From: Mitsuaria sp. GD03876
GTDB lineage: Bacteria; Pseudomonadota; Gammaproteobacteria; Burkholderiales; Burkholderiaceae_C
Direction of reading: 5' to 3'
Assembly (NCBI RefSeq): GCF_029840635.1
Contig: NZ_JAOCCU010000013.1
Coordinates: 1 to 64,000 of the forward strand
DNA: 64,000 bases
Position numbers and translations under genes: made by a program
Shown here: one piece after another, positions 19,401-27,229 of the stretch
Numbering within the stretch: position 1 is the stretch's first letter
Layout of the letters: the number at the start of each line of letters is the position of its first letter
Notes under the pieces: model-generated
Seen by the model: the letters and a program-made list of their open reading frames with translations, nothing else
Told to the model about the DNA's origin: nothing
Databases searched by the model: none

Positions 19401-20429
19401 TCAATCGCCGGCGGGACTGCGCTCCAGCAGGCTCTCCGGCCGTCCGGTTTGCCGCGGCGCCGGGAACCGGCCGGCCAGCATCCCGCTGACCAGCTCCAGG
19501 TGGTGCATCACCTCCCACTGCTTGCTGAGCGCCCGCGACGGTGTCGAGCCGTCGATGAGACTGGTCAGGTAGCGCCGCACCGCCTCGGTCGGGCCGAAGC
19601 AGGCGTCGGTCCGGTCCAGCGCCGCGTGGAAGGCCTGCAGCGCGTAGCGGAAGCGCGCGTCGGGCCCGCCCTCCTCCGCCGAGCAGCGGCCGTTCATGAA
19701 GTGCTCGATCCAGACCTCGCCCGAGGTCGACGGCTGGCGCAGGAAACTCAGCCGGAACGCGATCGTCCGCGAGGGCAGCTCCGGCGCCTCGGGCCGGGAC
19801 GGCAGCGTCGTGTAGTCCGAGAAGCCCGCCAGCCCCGCCGCGCGGAAGCTCGCGGCGCGGTCGGTGAACAGGTGGCGCTCGTTGACGCGCAGGTCGTGGG
19901 TCTCCGGCAACCGCCGGTTCTCGACCCAGACGCAGCCGGCGCCGCCGAGAGCCGCGCGGGCGGCCGGCGCCGGCTCGCTGTCCTTGAAGAACACCCGCCG
20001 CACCTGCGCGCCGCCCAGCAGCGCCATCACGTCGGGCAACGGCGGCGCGTCGGCGCCGACGACGAGCCCCAGCGGCCGCGACCCGAACAGCTGCACGAAG
20101 CGCCGCACGACCTCCGGCGTCAGCGCCGGGCCCAGCATCAGCGTCGGATGGATCCACTGCCGCCGCGACAGCGAGGTGAACAGCTGCCGGCCCCATTCCA
20201 GCGTCTCCGACGGGCGCAGCAGCTCGAAGTCCTGCCGCACCGGGTTCACCACCAGCCAGACCTGCAGCCGGTGCGCCTCGCAGGCCTCGAGCGTGTGCCG
20301 CATCGAGGTCGCCGCCTGGCGCACCGGCTCCAGCACCGGCTGCAGCTGGCCTTCCGCGCCCAGGACGGGCGCGAGGTGCCGCAAGGCCAGCACCTCCTTC
20401 TGTTTGCCATGGAGATAGGGGTAATACAT
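19401..20429 (-). CDS. sce7725 family protein (solitary)
   Basis: Protein of 342 residues starting MYYPYLHGKQKEVLALR, the signature opening of the sce7725 family (related to the phage beta-protein group). It has a TIM-barrel-like periodicity, with strands such as VWLVVNPVR, THPTLMLGP-type segments and a VIWVENRR-like strand. The start at 20429 follows GGAGACC. By family knowledge sce7725 genes usually sit next to an sce7726 gene; none is present here. It ends 13 bp from the convergent Mo-enzyme gene. Function unknown. Confidence 0.75.
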   Translation of the reverse strand: MYYPYLHGKQKEVLALRHLAPVLGAEGQLQPVLEPVRQAATSMRHTLEACEAHRLQVWLVVNPVRQDFELLRPSETLEWGRQLFTSLSRRQWIHPTLMLGPALTPEVVRRFVQLFGSRPLGLVVGADAPPLPDVMALLGGAQVRRVFFKDSEPAPAARAALGGAGCVWVENRRLPETHDLRVNERHLFTDRAASFRAAGLAGFSDYTTLPSRPEAPELPSRTIAFRLSFLRQPSTSGEVWIEHFMNGRCSAEEGGPDARFRYALQAFHAALDRTDACFGPTEAVRRYLTSLIDGSTPSRALSKQWEVMHHLELVSGMLAGRFPAPRQTGRPESLLERSPAGD

Positions 20430-20627
20430 GGTCTCCGCCTCCGCGAGGTCGTTTCAGGGAGGCGCGATGATGGGGAGCACTGGCCCATCCGTCAGCAGCG
20501 ATCGCCTGCATGTGTGAGGCAAGTCAAAGGACCATCAAAAAAGATCAAGAACGACGCCTCGAGATCGCACCATTCGCCCGCGCCGCCCACACTGATGCGC
20601 CCCTTCGGGGTCCCCCGGAGGACGGAC

Positions 20628-20657
20628 AAAAGAAAAGGGACCGCGAGGCGGTCCCTT
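20628..20657 (-). terminator. Rho-independent terminator of the dolP-diaA-yraN operon
   Basis: On the minus strand an 8-bp GC stem (20655-20648 with 20644-20637, CTC loop) is followed by TTTTCTTTT (20636-20628). It lies 72 bp beyond the BON-protein stop. Beside it at 20672-20691 is a short tandem GGTCC repeat (four copies). The rest of the 20430-20729 gap shows nothing else. Confidence 0.82.
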
Positions 20658-20729
20658 CGAGGGGGGATGCAGGTCCGGTCCGGTCCGGTCCGGGCCGGAT
20701 CCGGCGCCGGGATCAGCCGGCGGGCGCGT

Positions 20730-21398
20730 TCACTGGTCGCTCTTGGGCTTGGATTGCTGCTGCGACTGGCCCATCGCGGCGAGTTCGGCCTCGCTGATGA
20801 TCTCCATCGCGCGCACGACCTTCTGCACGCCGCGCACGCCGCGGGCGATGTCGGTGGCGCGGGCCGCCTCGCGCTCGGTCACGCGGCCCATGATGTAGAC
20901 GTTGCCGCGCTCGACCACGACGTAGAAGGCGTTGGAGATCAGGTCCTTCGCGTCGACCAGGCTGGCCTTGACCTTGGCGGCGATGGCCACGTCGTTGGCG
21001 CGGCTGGACAGCGAGCTCAGCATGCCCACGCCGACCTCGTTGAGCACGCTGCTGACGTTCTCGACGCCCTGCGCGATGCGCTCGACGGCGGCCTTGTCCT
21101 CGTCGTTGCGGGTCTCGCCGGTCAGCAGGACCATGCGGTTGTAGCTGTTGACGTTGATGTGGACGCGGTCGCCGAGCTGCTCGCGGATGCGGTTGCCGGT
21201 CTTGAGCTCGATGCCCTGGTCCTCGAGCTGCGTGCCGGAGGTGCGGCGGTCGGTGGCCACCAGCGCGCCGCCGACGGCGGCGCCGCCGACGATCAGCGGC
21301 ACGCACGCGGTCTGCAGCAGCGCGGCGCAGACGGCGGCGGCGAGGAGGACGCGGCGGGCGGGGCGGGTCGAACGGTTCGAGCGGATCAAGGTCGTCAT
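20730..21398 (-). CDS. dolP: Two-BON-domain lipoprotein (DolP/YraP-like)
   Basis: Outer-membrane lipoprotein of 222 residues. The signal peptide ends near LLQTAC, a somewhat atypical lipobox, followed by a Gly/Ala-rich stretch. Two BON domains follow (about residues 60-125 and 135-200); landmarks are DRVHINVNSYNRMVLLTGET and VVERGNVYIMGRVTERE. DolP supports outer-membrane integrity in E. coli. The neighbouring SIS-domain and YraN genes give the same yraN-diaA-dolP order as in gammaproteobacteria, which supports the assignment. An alternative start exists five codons upstream (21413). Confidence 0.87.
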   Translation of the reverse strand: MTTLIRSNRSTRPARRVLLAAAVCAALLQTACVPLIVGGAAVGGALVATDRRTSGTQLEDQGIELKTGNRIREQLGDRVHINVNSYNRMVLLTGETRNDEDKAAVERIAQGVENVSSVLNEVGVGMLSSLSSRANDVAIAAKVKASLVDAKDLISNAFYVVVERGNVYIMGRVTEREAARATDIARGVRGVQKVVRAMEIISEAELAAMGQSQQQSKPKSDQ

Positions 21399-21426
21399 CG
21401 GGAGGTCCTTCAAGGCGTGAAGAGGG

Positions 21427-21996
21427 TCATTCGCTGGCGCCGAGCAGCTGCAGGTCGATCGCGTCGCCGAGGCAGTGCGACAGCAGCCGGTGCGCCTCCG
21501 CCACCCGCGCGAAGCGGCTGTGCGGCACGCGCAGCTGCACGTCGGTGTCCAGCAACGTGCCGCGCCAGTCGTCGTCCTGGGTGCCGCTGAGCACGATCAC
21601 GCTCATTTCCTGCGCGTGCGCCACCTGTAGCAGCGCGGCGGCGGCGCCGCTGGCCTGCGCCTCGAACAGCAGCAGCAGGTCGCCGGGGTGGCCGAAGGTC
21701 TGGATCTGGCGCATCAGCGCCGAGGCCGGATCGGCGTACCCCTGCGCCTGCGCGTCCAGCGCGATGGCGGCCAGGCCGGGACGTTCCTGCTCGAAGCGGC
21801 CGGACAGCAGCGAGGCCATGTAGGTCGCGTCCGCGGCCGAGGGGCCGAGCCCCGCGGCCAGCACGCGGCCGCCGGCCGTCAGCGCGTCCACCATCATCTG
21901 CGCCGCGACCGCCAGCGGGCGCGACAGGCCCTCGGCGACCTGGTACAGCAGGTCCGCGCTTTCGAAGAATTGTTGTTGTATGCGTTGTTCCAACAT
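21427..21996 (-). CDS. diaA: SIS-domain protein (DiaA/GmhA-like)
   Basis: SIS-fold protein of 189 residues: LEQRIQQQFFESADLLYQVA helix, GGRVLAAGLGPSAADA nucleotide-sugar loop, and a phosphosugar-binding-like SG strand. The GmhA catalytic residues are not obviously conserved, and the position next to yraN and dolP matches DiaA, which in E. coli binds DnaA and times replication initiation. Phosphoheptose isomerase function is the alternative. It sits 28 bp upstream of the BON gene. Confidence 0.75.
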   Translation of the reverse strand: MLEQRIQQQFFESADLLYQVAEGLSRPLAVAAQMMVDALTAGGRVLAAGLGPSAADATYMASLLSGRFEQERPGLAAIALDAQAQGYADPASALMRQIQTFGHPGDLLLLFEAQASGAAAALLQVAHAQEMSVIVLSGTQDDDWRGTLLDTDVQLRVPHSRFARVAEAHRLLSHCLGDAIDLQLLGASE

Positions 21997-22043
21997 GAGC
22001 GCGGATGATAAAGGTTGAAGACCGCGCTCCGGGGCCGCCGCCC

Positions 22044-22451
22044 TCACCGTTCCTGAGGCACGTCGAACGCGCCGCGCAGCCACTCGATGCGGTCGCCGTC
22101 GATGGCGACGACGTCGAAGCGGCACGGCGGCAGCGCCGGCAACGTCCGCAGGAAACATTCCGCCGCGAAGATCACCTTGCGTTGCTTGGCCGGCGACACG
22201 CTCGCCGCCGCGCCGCCATGCGCGTCGCGCTCGCGAGCGCGGACCTCGACGAACACCAGCGTGCCGTCGCGCTCGCGCAGGATCAGGTCGACCTCGCCGC
22301 CGCGCGCGGACGGTCCGCGCGCCACCCGATAATTGCGCGCCACCAGCCGCAGCCCCTGGCGCCTCAGGTAGTCCAGCGCGCGCTGTTCGGCACTGGCGCC
22401 GCGCGCCTGCGCCTGCGCGCCGTCCCGTCCGATGGAGAGCTTCTTGAACAT
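22044..22451 (-). CDS. yraN: YraN (UPF0102) family endonuclease-like protein
   Basis: Protein of 135 residues with the UPF0102 core: G-x-x-A-E-x-x-A-x-x-Y-L at about 18-29, then the PD-(D/E)XK-like signature GGEVDLILRERDGTLVFVEV and K-R-K. It has the fold of a Holliday-junction-resolvase-like nuclease; the substrate is unproven. Its 5' end overlaps the divergent rsmI start by 20 bp, so the two genes share their promoter region. Confidence 0.9.
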   Translation of the reverse strand: MFKKLSIGRDGAQAQARGASAEQRALDYLRRQGLRLVARNYRVARGPSARGGEVDLILRERDGTLVFVEVRARERDAHGGAAASVSPAKQRKVIFAAECFLRTLPALPPCRFDVVAIDGDRIEWLRGAFDVPQER

Positions 22452-23412
22452 TCCGACGTCCCCGTCCGCCTCGCTGATCGCCGCCGCCTCGGCCGCGGCC
22501 GGGCATCAGCAATATCCCGGCGGCACGCTCTACGTCGTCGCGACCCCGATCGGCAACCTCGCCGACCTGAGCCTGCGGGCGATCCACCTGCTCGGCCTGG
22601 TCGACGCGGTCGCCTGCGAGGACACGCGCGTCAGCGCTCAGTTGCTGCGCTGGCTCGGGTTGCACAAGCCGCTGGTGGCGCTGCACCAGCACAACGAGCA
22701 GCAGGCCGCCGAGGGCCTCGTCGCCCGATTGCTGAACGGCGAGCGCATCGCCTACGTCAGCGACGCCGGCACGCCGGCGATCTCCGACCCGGGCGCGGTG
22801 CTGGTCGCCGCGGCGGCCAAGGCCGGCGTGCGCGTCGTGCCGCTGCCCGGCGCCAGCAGCGCGGCCGCGGCGCTCAGCGTCGCCGGCGACGCGCGGGCGC
22901 AGGGCTTCCGCTTCGTCGGTTTCCTGCCGACCAAGGCGGCGGAGCGCCGCGCGACGCTGCAGGCGCTCACCGGCGCGCCCTACAGCCAGGTGCTGTTCGA
23001 GGCGCCGCATCGCATCCAGGAACTGATCGCGCTGCTGGCCGAGCTCGCGCCCGACCAGACGCTGACCGTCTGCCGCGAGGTCACGAAGCAGTTCGAGACG
23101 ATCCACACCGCGCCCTGCGCGACGCTGCCCGCGTGGATGGCCGAGGACAAGCAGCGCGAACGCGGCGAGTTCGTGCTCGTGCTGCACGCGGCGCCGGCGC
23201 CGTCGGACGCGGGCGGGCTGCCCGAGGACGCGCTGCGCACGCTGCGCGTGCTCGTGCGCGACCTGCCGCTGAAGCAGGCGGCGGCGCTGGCGGCCGAGCT
23301 GACGGGCGAATCCCGCAAGGCGCTGTATCAGCAGGCGCTGGACTGGAAGCAGGCGGCGTCCGACGACGACACCGAAGCCGCCGAAGCCGCCGAAGACGAC
23401 GAGGATCGCTGA
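22432..23412 (+). CDS. rsmI: 16S rRNA (cytidine1402-2'-O)-methyltransferase RsmI
   Basis: Tetrapyrrole-methylase-fold enzyme of 326 residues that 2'-O-methylates C1402 in the ribosomal P site. Visible are LYVVATPIGNLADLSLRA, CEDTRVS, AYVSDAGTPAISDPG (SAM site), PLPGASSAAAALS and FVGFLPTKAAERR. The C-terminus ends in an acidic Glu/Asp/Ala tail. It overlaps yraN divergently by 20 bp, as in many proteobacteria. Confidence 0.96.
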   Translation: MESFLNIPTSPSASLIAAASAAAGHQQYPGGTLYVVATPIGNLADLSLRAIHLLGLVDAVACEDTRVSAQLLRWLGLHKPLVALHQHNEQQAAEGLVARLLNGERIAYVSDAGTPAISDPGAVLVAAAAKAGVRVVPLPGASSAAAALSVAGDARAQGFRFVGFLPTKAAERRATLQALTGAPYSQVLFEAPHRIQELIALLAELAPDQTLTVCREVTKQFETIHTAPCATLPAWMAEDKQRERGEFVLVLHAAPAPSDAGGLPEDALRTLRVLVRDLPLKQAAALAAELTGESRKALYQQALDWKQAASDDDTEAAEAAEDDEDR

Positions 23413-23440
23413 CCATGGGCCTCCTTCGGTCCCTCGCTCC

Positions 23441-23490
23441 GGGGCGTTCCTCCCCCAAATGAAGAACGCCCCGAGGGGCGTTCGTTCATT
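23441..23490. terminator. Bidirectional hairpin between rsmI and the convergent small gene
   Basis: Three alternating complementary blocks occur: 23441-23449, 23464-23472 and 23475-23483, so two mutually exclusive hairpins can form. The second is followed by GTTCATT on the plus strand and has TTCATTT on the minus side. The T-runs are weak, but the position between convergent genes fits termination in both directions. Confidence 0.5.
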
Positions 23491-23512
23491 GCAGGAGAAC
23501 GGGGGAACGAGG

Positions 23513-23854
23513 TCAGTTGCCGGCGGTGCGCTTGTTGTGCTTCGCGCGGCGGATGTCGGCGCTGGCGACGTCCTGCTTGCGTTGCAGCTGGCGGCGCTCC
23601 TTGGCGGTGACCACGCCGTCGGACTTGGCCTTCGCCTCGGCGTTGTCGACGCGGGCCTGCTCCTTCTCGAGGTGCTGGGTTTCCTTGGCGGTCAGTTGAC
23701 CCGAGGCGGCGCCGTTGGCGATGCGCTGCTGCTGGTTGGCCTCGCGCTGGTCGACGCGCGGCGTCTGCGGCGCGGCGGGCGCGGTGGTCTGGGCGAACGC
23801 CGAGGCGGCGATCAGGCTGGACACGAGGGCGATCGACAGGGACAGGCGTTTCAT
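23513..23854 (-). CDS. Small exported Gln/Lys-rich protein
   Basis: Periplasmic protein of 113 residues: signal peptide 1-22 (ends ASAFA-Q), then an Ala/Pro linker and a charged helical body with repeated ANQQQRIANG, TAKETQHLEKEQ and TAKERRQLQRKQ segments. The two related segments suggest internal duplication of a helix with a Lys-Glu start. The start at 23854 has AAGGAG upstream. This type of short repeat protein is common in Burkholderiales. No function is known. Confidence 0.78.
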   Translation of the reverse strand: MKRLSLSIALVSSLIAASAFAQTTAPAAPQTPRVDQREANQQQRIANGAASGQLTAKETQHLEKEQARVDNAEAKAKSDGVVTAKERRQLQRKQDVASADIRRAKHNKRTAGN

Positions 23855-24056
23855 CGAGGTGCTCCTTCGGAGGGTGGTGGGCGCGGCGTCGCCGCCGCTG
23901 GGGATGTCAACGACCGCCGACCGCGCCACGGCGACCGGTTCCAGTAAAGAACAGTGAACCGATTGCTACCGGCGGTCACCGGTCGCGGCGACGGGTGGCG
24001 CCCGGGCGGTCCCCCTCCCGGGCCCAGGGTCGCGGGGCCCTGCCTACAATCGCCCG

Positions 24057-25520
24057 ATGATTTCGCGCGAACCCACCCTCGCCCGCCTGGTCACCGCCCG
24101 TGCCCAGCTGCTCGAACCCTTCGGCCTGACCGACGCGTCGCTGTCGCAGGCGTTGCGGCTGATCACCGAGCACCGCGTCGACGACGCCGACCTCTACTTC
24201 CAGACCACCCGCGCGGAGGGCTGGAGCCTGGAGGAAGGCATCGTCAAGAGCGGCAGCTTCTCGATCGACCAGGGCGTGGGCGTGCGCGCCGTCGCCGGCG
24301 AGAAGACGGCGTTCGCGTATTCCGACGACATCTCCGAGGCCGCGCTGCTCGACGCCGCCCGCACCGTGCGCGCGATCGCGTCGGCCGGGCAGAGCAAGCG
24401 CGTGAAGGTGCCGGCCGAGCCGGTGGTGTCCGCGAGCCGGGCCCTGTACGGCGAGGCCGATCCGATCGCGAGCCTGGACAGCACGCAGAAGGTGGCGCTG
24501 CTGGAGCGCACCGAGCGGCTGGCCCGCGCCAAGGATCCGCGCGTGGTGCAGGTGATGGCCGGCCTGGCCGCCGAGCACGAGGTGGTGCTGATCGCGCGCG
24601 CCGACGGCACGCTGGCGGCGGACGTGCGGCCGCTGGTGCGCTTGTCCGTCACCGTCATCGCCGAGAGCAACGGCCGCCGCGAGGTGGGTTCCGGCGGCGG
24701 CGGCGGCCGCTTCGGGCTGGCGTACTTCACCGACGAGATGATCGCGTCCTACGTCGAGCAGGCGGTGGGCGCGGCGCTGACCAACCTCGAGTCGCGCCCG
24801 GCGCCGGCCGGCGAGATGACGGTGGTCCTCGGCCCGGGCTGGCCCGGCGTGCTGCTGCACGAGGCGGTCGGCCACGGCCTGGAGGGCGACTTCAACCGCA
24901 AGGGCTCGAGCACCTTCTCGGGCCGCATCGGCGAGCGTGTCGCCGCCAAGGGCGTGACGGTGCTGGACGACGGCACGATCCCGGACCGCCGCGGTTCGCT
25001 CAACGTCGACGACGAGGGCTGCGCGTCCCAGCGCAACGTGCTGATCGAGGACGGCATCCTCAAGGGCTACATCCAGGACGCGATGAACGCGCGGCTGATG
25101 AAGGTCGCGCCCACCGGCAACGGCCGGCGCGAGAGCTACGCCCACATGCCGATGCCGCGCATGACCAACACCTACATGCTGGGCGGCGACAAGGATCCGA
25201 AGGAGATCATCGCCAGCATCGACAAGGGCCTGTACGCGACCAACTTCGGCGGCGGCCAGGTCGACATCACGTCGGGCAAGTTCGTGTTCTCCGCGAGCGA
25301 GGCCTTCTGGGTCGAGAACGGCAAGATCCAGTACCCGGTCAAGGGCGCGACGATCATCGGCAACGGCCCGGACGCGCTCACGCGGGTCAGCATGATCGGC
25401 AACGACATGCAGCTCGACACCGGCGTCGGCGTGTGCGGCAAGGAAGGCCAGAGCGTGCCGGTGGGCGTCGGCCAGCCGACGCTGCGCATCGACGGCCTGA
25501 CCGTCGGCGGCACGGCCTGA
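24057..25520 (+). CDS. tldD: Metalloprotease TldD
   Basis: Protein of 487 residues, the typical TldD length. The zinc site HEAVGHGLEGD begins at H268. Other family blocks are an N-terminal LYFQTTRAEGWSLEEG segment, GSGGGGGRFG, GSSTFSGRIGE, MPRMTNTYML and GGGQVDITSGKF. TldD pairs with TldE (PmbA), which is not in this window, to process peptides such as modified antibiotics and toxins. The gene ends about 90 bp before the aroG leader promoter. Confidence 0.96.
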   Translation: MISREPTLARLVTARAQLLEPFGLTDASLSQALRLITEHRVDDADLYFQTTRAEGWSLEEGIVKSGSFSIDQGVGVRAVAGEKTAFAYSDDISEAALLDAARTVRAIASAGQSKRVKVPAEPVVSASRALYGEADPIASLDSTQKVALLERTERLARAKDPRVVQVMAGLAAEHEVVLIARADGTLAADVRPLVRLSVTVIAESNGRREVGSGGGGGRFGLAYFTDEMIASYVEQAVGAALTNLESRPAPAGEMTVVLGPGWPGVLLHEAVGHGLEGDFNRKGSSTFSGRIGERVAAKGVTVLDDGTIPDRRGSLNVDDEGCASQRNVLIEDGILKGYIQDAMNARLMKVAPTGNGRRESYAHMPMPRMTNTYMLGGDKDPKEIIASIDKGLYATNFGGGQVDITSGKFVFSASEAFWVENGKIQYPVKGATIIGNGPDALTRVSMIGNDMQLDTGVGVCGKEGQSVPVGVGQPTLRIDGLTVGGTA

Positions 25521-25610
25521 CCGGCCGCGAGCCCCGGCATCCGCTGTTTTCGCGAAGGATGAGTTGCCCGATGTCGTCGATCCCGGCGTGCGGCTGTCAC
25601 CCCTTCGCGC

Positions 25611-25640
25611 TTGACGCGGTGCAGCAAGCGCGTGCACCAT
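25611..25640 (+). promoter_or_regulatory. Predicted sigma-70 promoter of aroG leader
   Basis: TTGACG at 25611-25616, an 18-bp spacer and CACCAT at 25635-25640. The -35 is strong and the -10 is weak. A start of transcription 6-9 nt after the -10 would fall at or just before the leader ATG (25649), which would explain why no ribosome-binding site precedes it. This is a prediction from spacing only. Confidence 0.45.
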
Positions 25641-25648
25641 TGGCCCTT

Positions 25649-25726
25649 ATGCGTTCCGCACCGAAGTTTTACTTTGCCTATTTTTGGTTCTCGCACCGCC
25701 CCGGCGGAGGAGAGGCGAACGCATAA
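25649..25726 (+). CDS. aroG leader peptide (aromatic-codon attenuator)
   Basis: A 25-codon ORF whose codons 7-14 (25667-25690) encode F-Y-F-A-Y-F-W-F, seven of eight aromatic, including Phe, Tyr and Trp codons. It ends with TAA at 25724-25726, before a strong terminator and 140 bp upstream of aroG. In known attenuators (for example the pheA and trp leaders) ribosome stalling at such codons controls termination. No Shine-Dalgarno is visible. The peptide is not expected to have a function of its own. Confidence 0.88.
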   Translation: MRSAPKFYFAYFWFSHRPGGGEANA

Positions 25727-25783
25727 GCAGAGCGCCAAGAATCCTCAGAAAACCGCCGGGCCCACAGCCCGGCGGTTTTTTTT
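25700..25783 (+). promoter_or_regulatory. Transcription attenuator: antiterminator arm plus terminator
   Basis: The terminator is a 13-bp stem (25749-25761 with 25767-25779, CCACA loop) running into eight T's (25776-25783). Its 5' arm can instead pair with an exact 8-nt complement inside the leader ORF: CCCGGCGG at 25700-25707 with CCGCCGGG at 25753-25760. Stalling at the aromatic codons, which end 9 nt before 25700, would leave this arm free and favour read-through. A ribosome reaching the stop would cover it and allow termination. Confidence 0.85.
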
Positions 25784-25865
25784 CGGCCGGGCGCCGGGAG
25801 AGCGGGGATTTGGGGAGTGCCGAGCGTCTCGACCTGCCGTCCCATACAACCTGAAAGCGTCATCC

Positions 25866-27017
25866 ATGAATGCCAAGTCGACCAGTCCTTATCCCAGCGC
25901 GCAGCAGGCGGAGCGCTGGTATTCGCCGCAGGACAAGACCTCCCAGACCGACGACGAACGCATCCTGGACATCACGCCCTTGCCGCCTCCTGAACACCTC
26001 ATCCGCTTCTTCCCGATCCGTGGCACGGCCATGGAGCAACTGGTCGTCGGCACGCGCCAGCGCATCCGCGACATCATGCAGCGCAAGGACGACCGGCTGC
26101 TGGTGATCATCGGGCCGTGCTCGATCCACGACCCGGCCGCGGCGCTGGAGTACGCCAAGCGCCTCACGCCGATGCGCGAGAAGCACGCCGACACGCTGGA
26201 GATCGTGATGCGCGTGTACTTCGAGAAGCCGCGCACGACGGTCGGTTGGAAGGGGCTGATCAACGACCCCTACCTGGACGAGAGCTACCGCATCGACGAG
26301 GGCCTGCGCATCGCGCGGCAGCTGCTGCTGGAGATCAACCGGCTGGGCATGCCGGCGGGGTCGGAGTTCCTGGACGTGATCTCGCCGCAGTACATCGGCG
26401 ACCTGATCAGCTGGGGCGCGATCGGCGCGCGGACCACCGAGAGCCAGGTGCACCGCGAGCTGGCCTCGGGCCTGTCGGCGCCGATCGGTTTCAAGAACGG
26501 CACGGACGGCAACATCAAGATCGCGACGGACGCGATCCAGGCGGCGGCGCGGCCGCACCACTTCCTGTCGGTGCACAAGAACGGCCAGGTGGCGATCGTC
26601 GAGACCAAGGGCAACCGGGACTGCCACGTGATCCTGCGTGGCGGCAAGGCGCCGAACTACGACGCGCAGAGCGTCGCGGCGGCCTGCGCGGACCTGGAGG
26701 CGTCGAAGCTGGACACGCGGCTGATGGTGGATTGCTCGCATGCCAACAGCAGCAAGAAGCATGAGCGGCAGTTGGATGTCGCCAAGGACATCGCCGCGCA
26801 GATCCGTGGCGGCAGCACCAGCATCTTCGGCGTGATGGTCGAGAGCCACCTCAAGGGCGGCGCGCAGAAGTTCAGCCCCGGCAAGGACGACCCCGCGCAA
26901 CTCGAGTACGGCAAGAGCATCACCGACGCCTGCCTAGCATGGGATGACTCGCTCGAGGTGCTCGATGTCCTGAGCGAAGCGGTGCGAGCCGCCCGCACGG
27001 AGACCGTCGACCGCTGA
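25866..27017 (+). CDS. aroG: 3-deoxy-7-phosphoheptulonate (DAHP) synthase, class I
   Basis: Catalyses the first step of the shikimate pathway (PEP + erythrose-4-phosphate to DAHP). The protein is 383 residues, about 30 longer than E. coli AroG because of an N-terminal extension. Landmarks are RLLVIIGPCSIHDP, RVYFEKPRTTVGWKGLINDP, GARTTESQVHRELASGLS, GFKNGTDGN and DCSHANSSKKHERQ. Expression is apparently attenuated by the aromatic-codon leader immediately upstream. Whether the enzyme is also feedback-inhibited by Phe, Tyr or Trp cannot be told. Confidence 0.96.
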   Translation: MNAKSTSPYPSAQQAERWYSPQDKTSQTDDERILDITPLPPPEHLIRFFPIRGTAMEQLVVGTRQRIRDIMQRKDDRLLVIIGPCSIHDPAAALEYAKRLTPMREKHADTLEIVMRVYFEKPRTTVGWKGLINDPYLDESYRIDEGLRIARQLLLEINRLGMPAGSEFLDVISPQYIGDLISWGAIGARTTESQVHRELASGLSAPIGFKNGTDGNIKIATDAIQAAARPHHFLSVHKNGQVAIVETKGNRDCHVILRGGKAPNYDAQSVAAACADLEASKLDTRLMVDCSHANSSKKHERQLDVAKDIAAQIRGGSTSIFGVMVESHLKGGAQKFSPGKDDPAQLEYGKSITDACLAWDDSLEVLDVLSEAVRAARTETVDR

Positions 27018-27127
27018 GCCCCCGCCCAACCGGCCGCCCGCGCCACGCCTCGGGCCTACCGCCCGAGCCCGCACCGCCACGCGCCCGCGGCCAAAACGGC
27101 ATGCCGCGGTCCAGCAGCCTCGCGCAT

Positions 27128-27219
27128 CGGCAGCCGGCGACGCCGGTGCCCCCCGGAGCGAATTCCGAGCGGCGAGGAGGAGATTGAGCGGAGGGGGGCA
27201 CCGGCGTTGCCGGCTGCCG
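27128..27219. repeat. REP-like palindromic repeat, copy A
   Basis: Inverted repeat with 27-nt arms (27128-27154 and 27193-27219, one mismatch) around a 38-nt centre. The centre and inner arms are closely shared with copy B at 38590-38674 (GGAGCGAAT and TGAGCGGAGGGGGGCACC blocks). The outer arms differ in sequence between copies but each remains self-complementary. It sits between aroG and the convergent lectin gene. Confidence 0.75.
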
Positions 27220-27229
27220 ATTCCCCGGT

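Noticed and set aside
20672-20691. GGTCC tandem repeat as a significant satellite
   Set aside because: Only four 5-bp copies in a GC-rich gap; likely chance or slippage without function.
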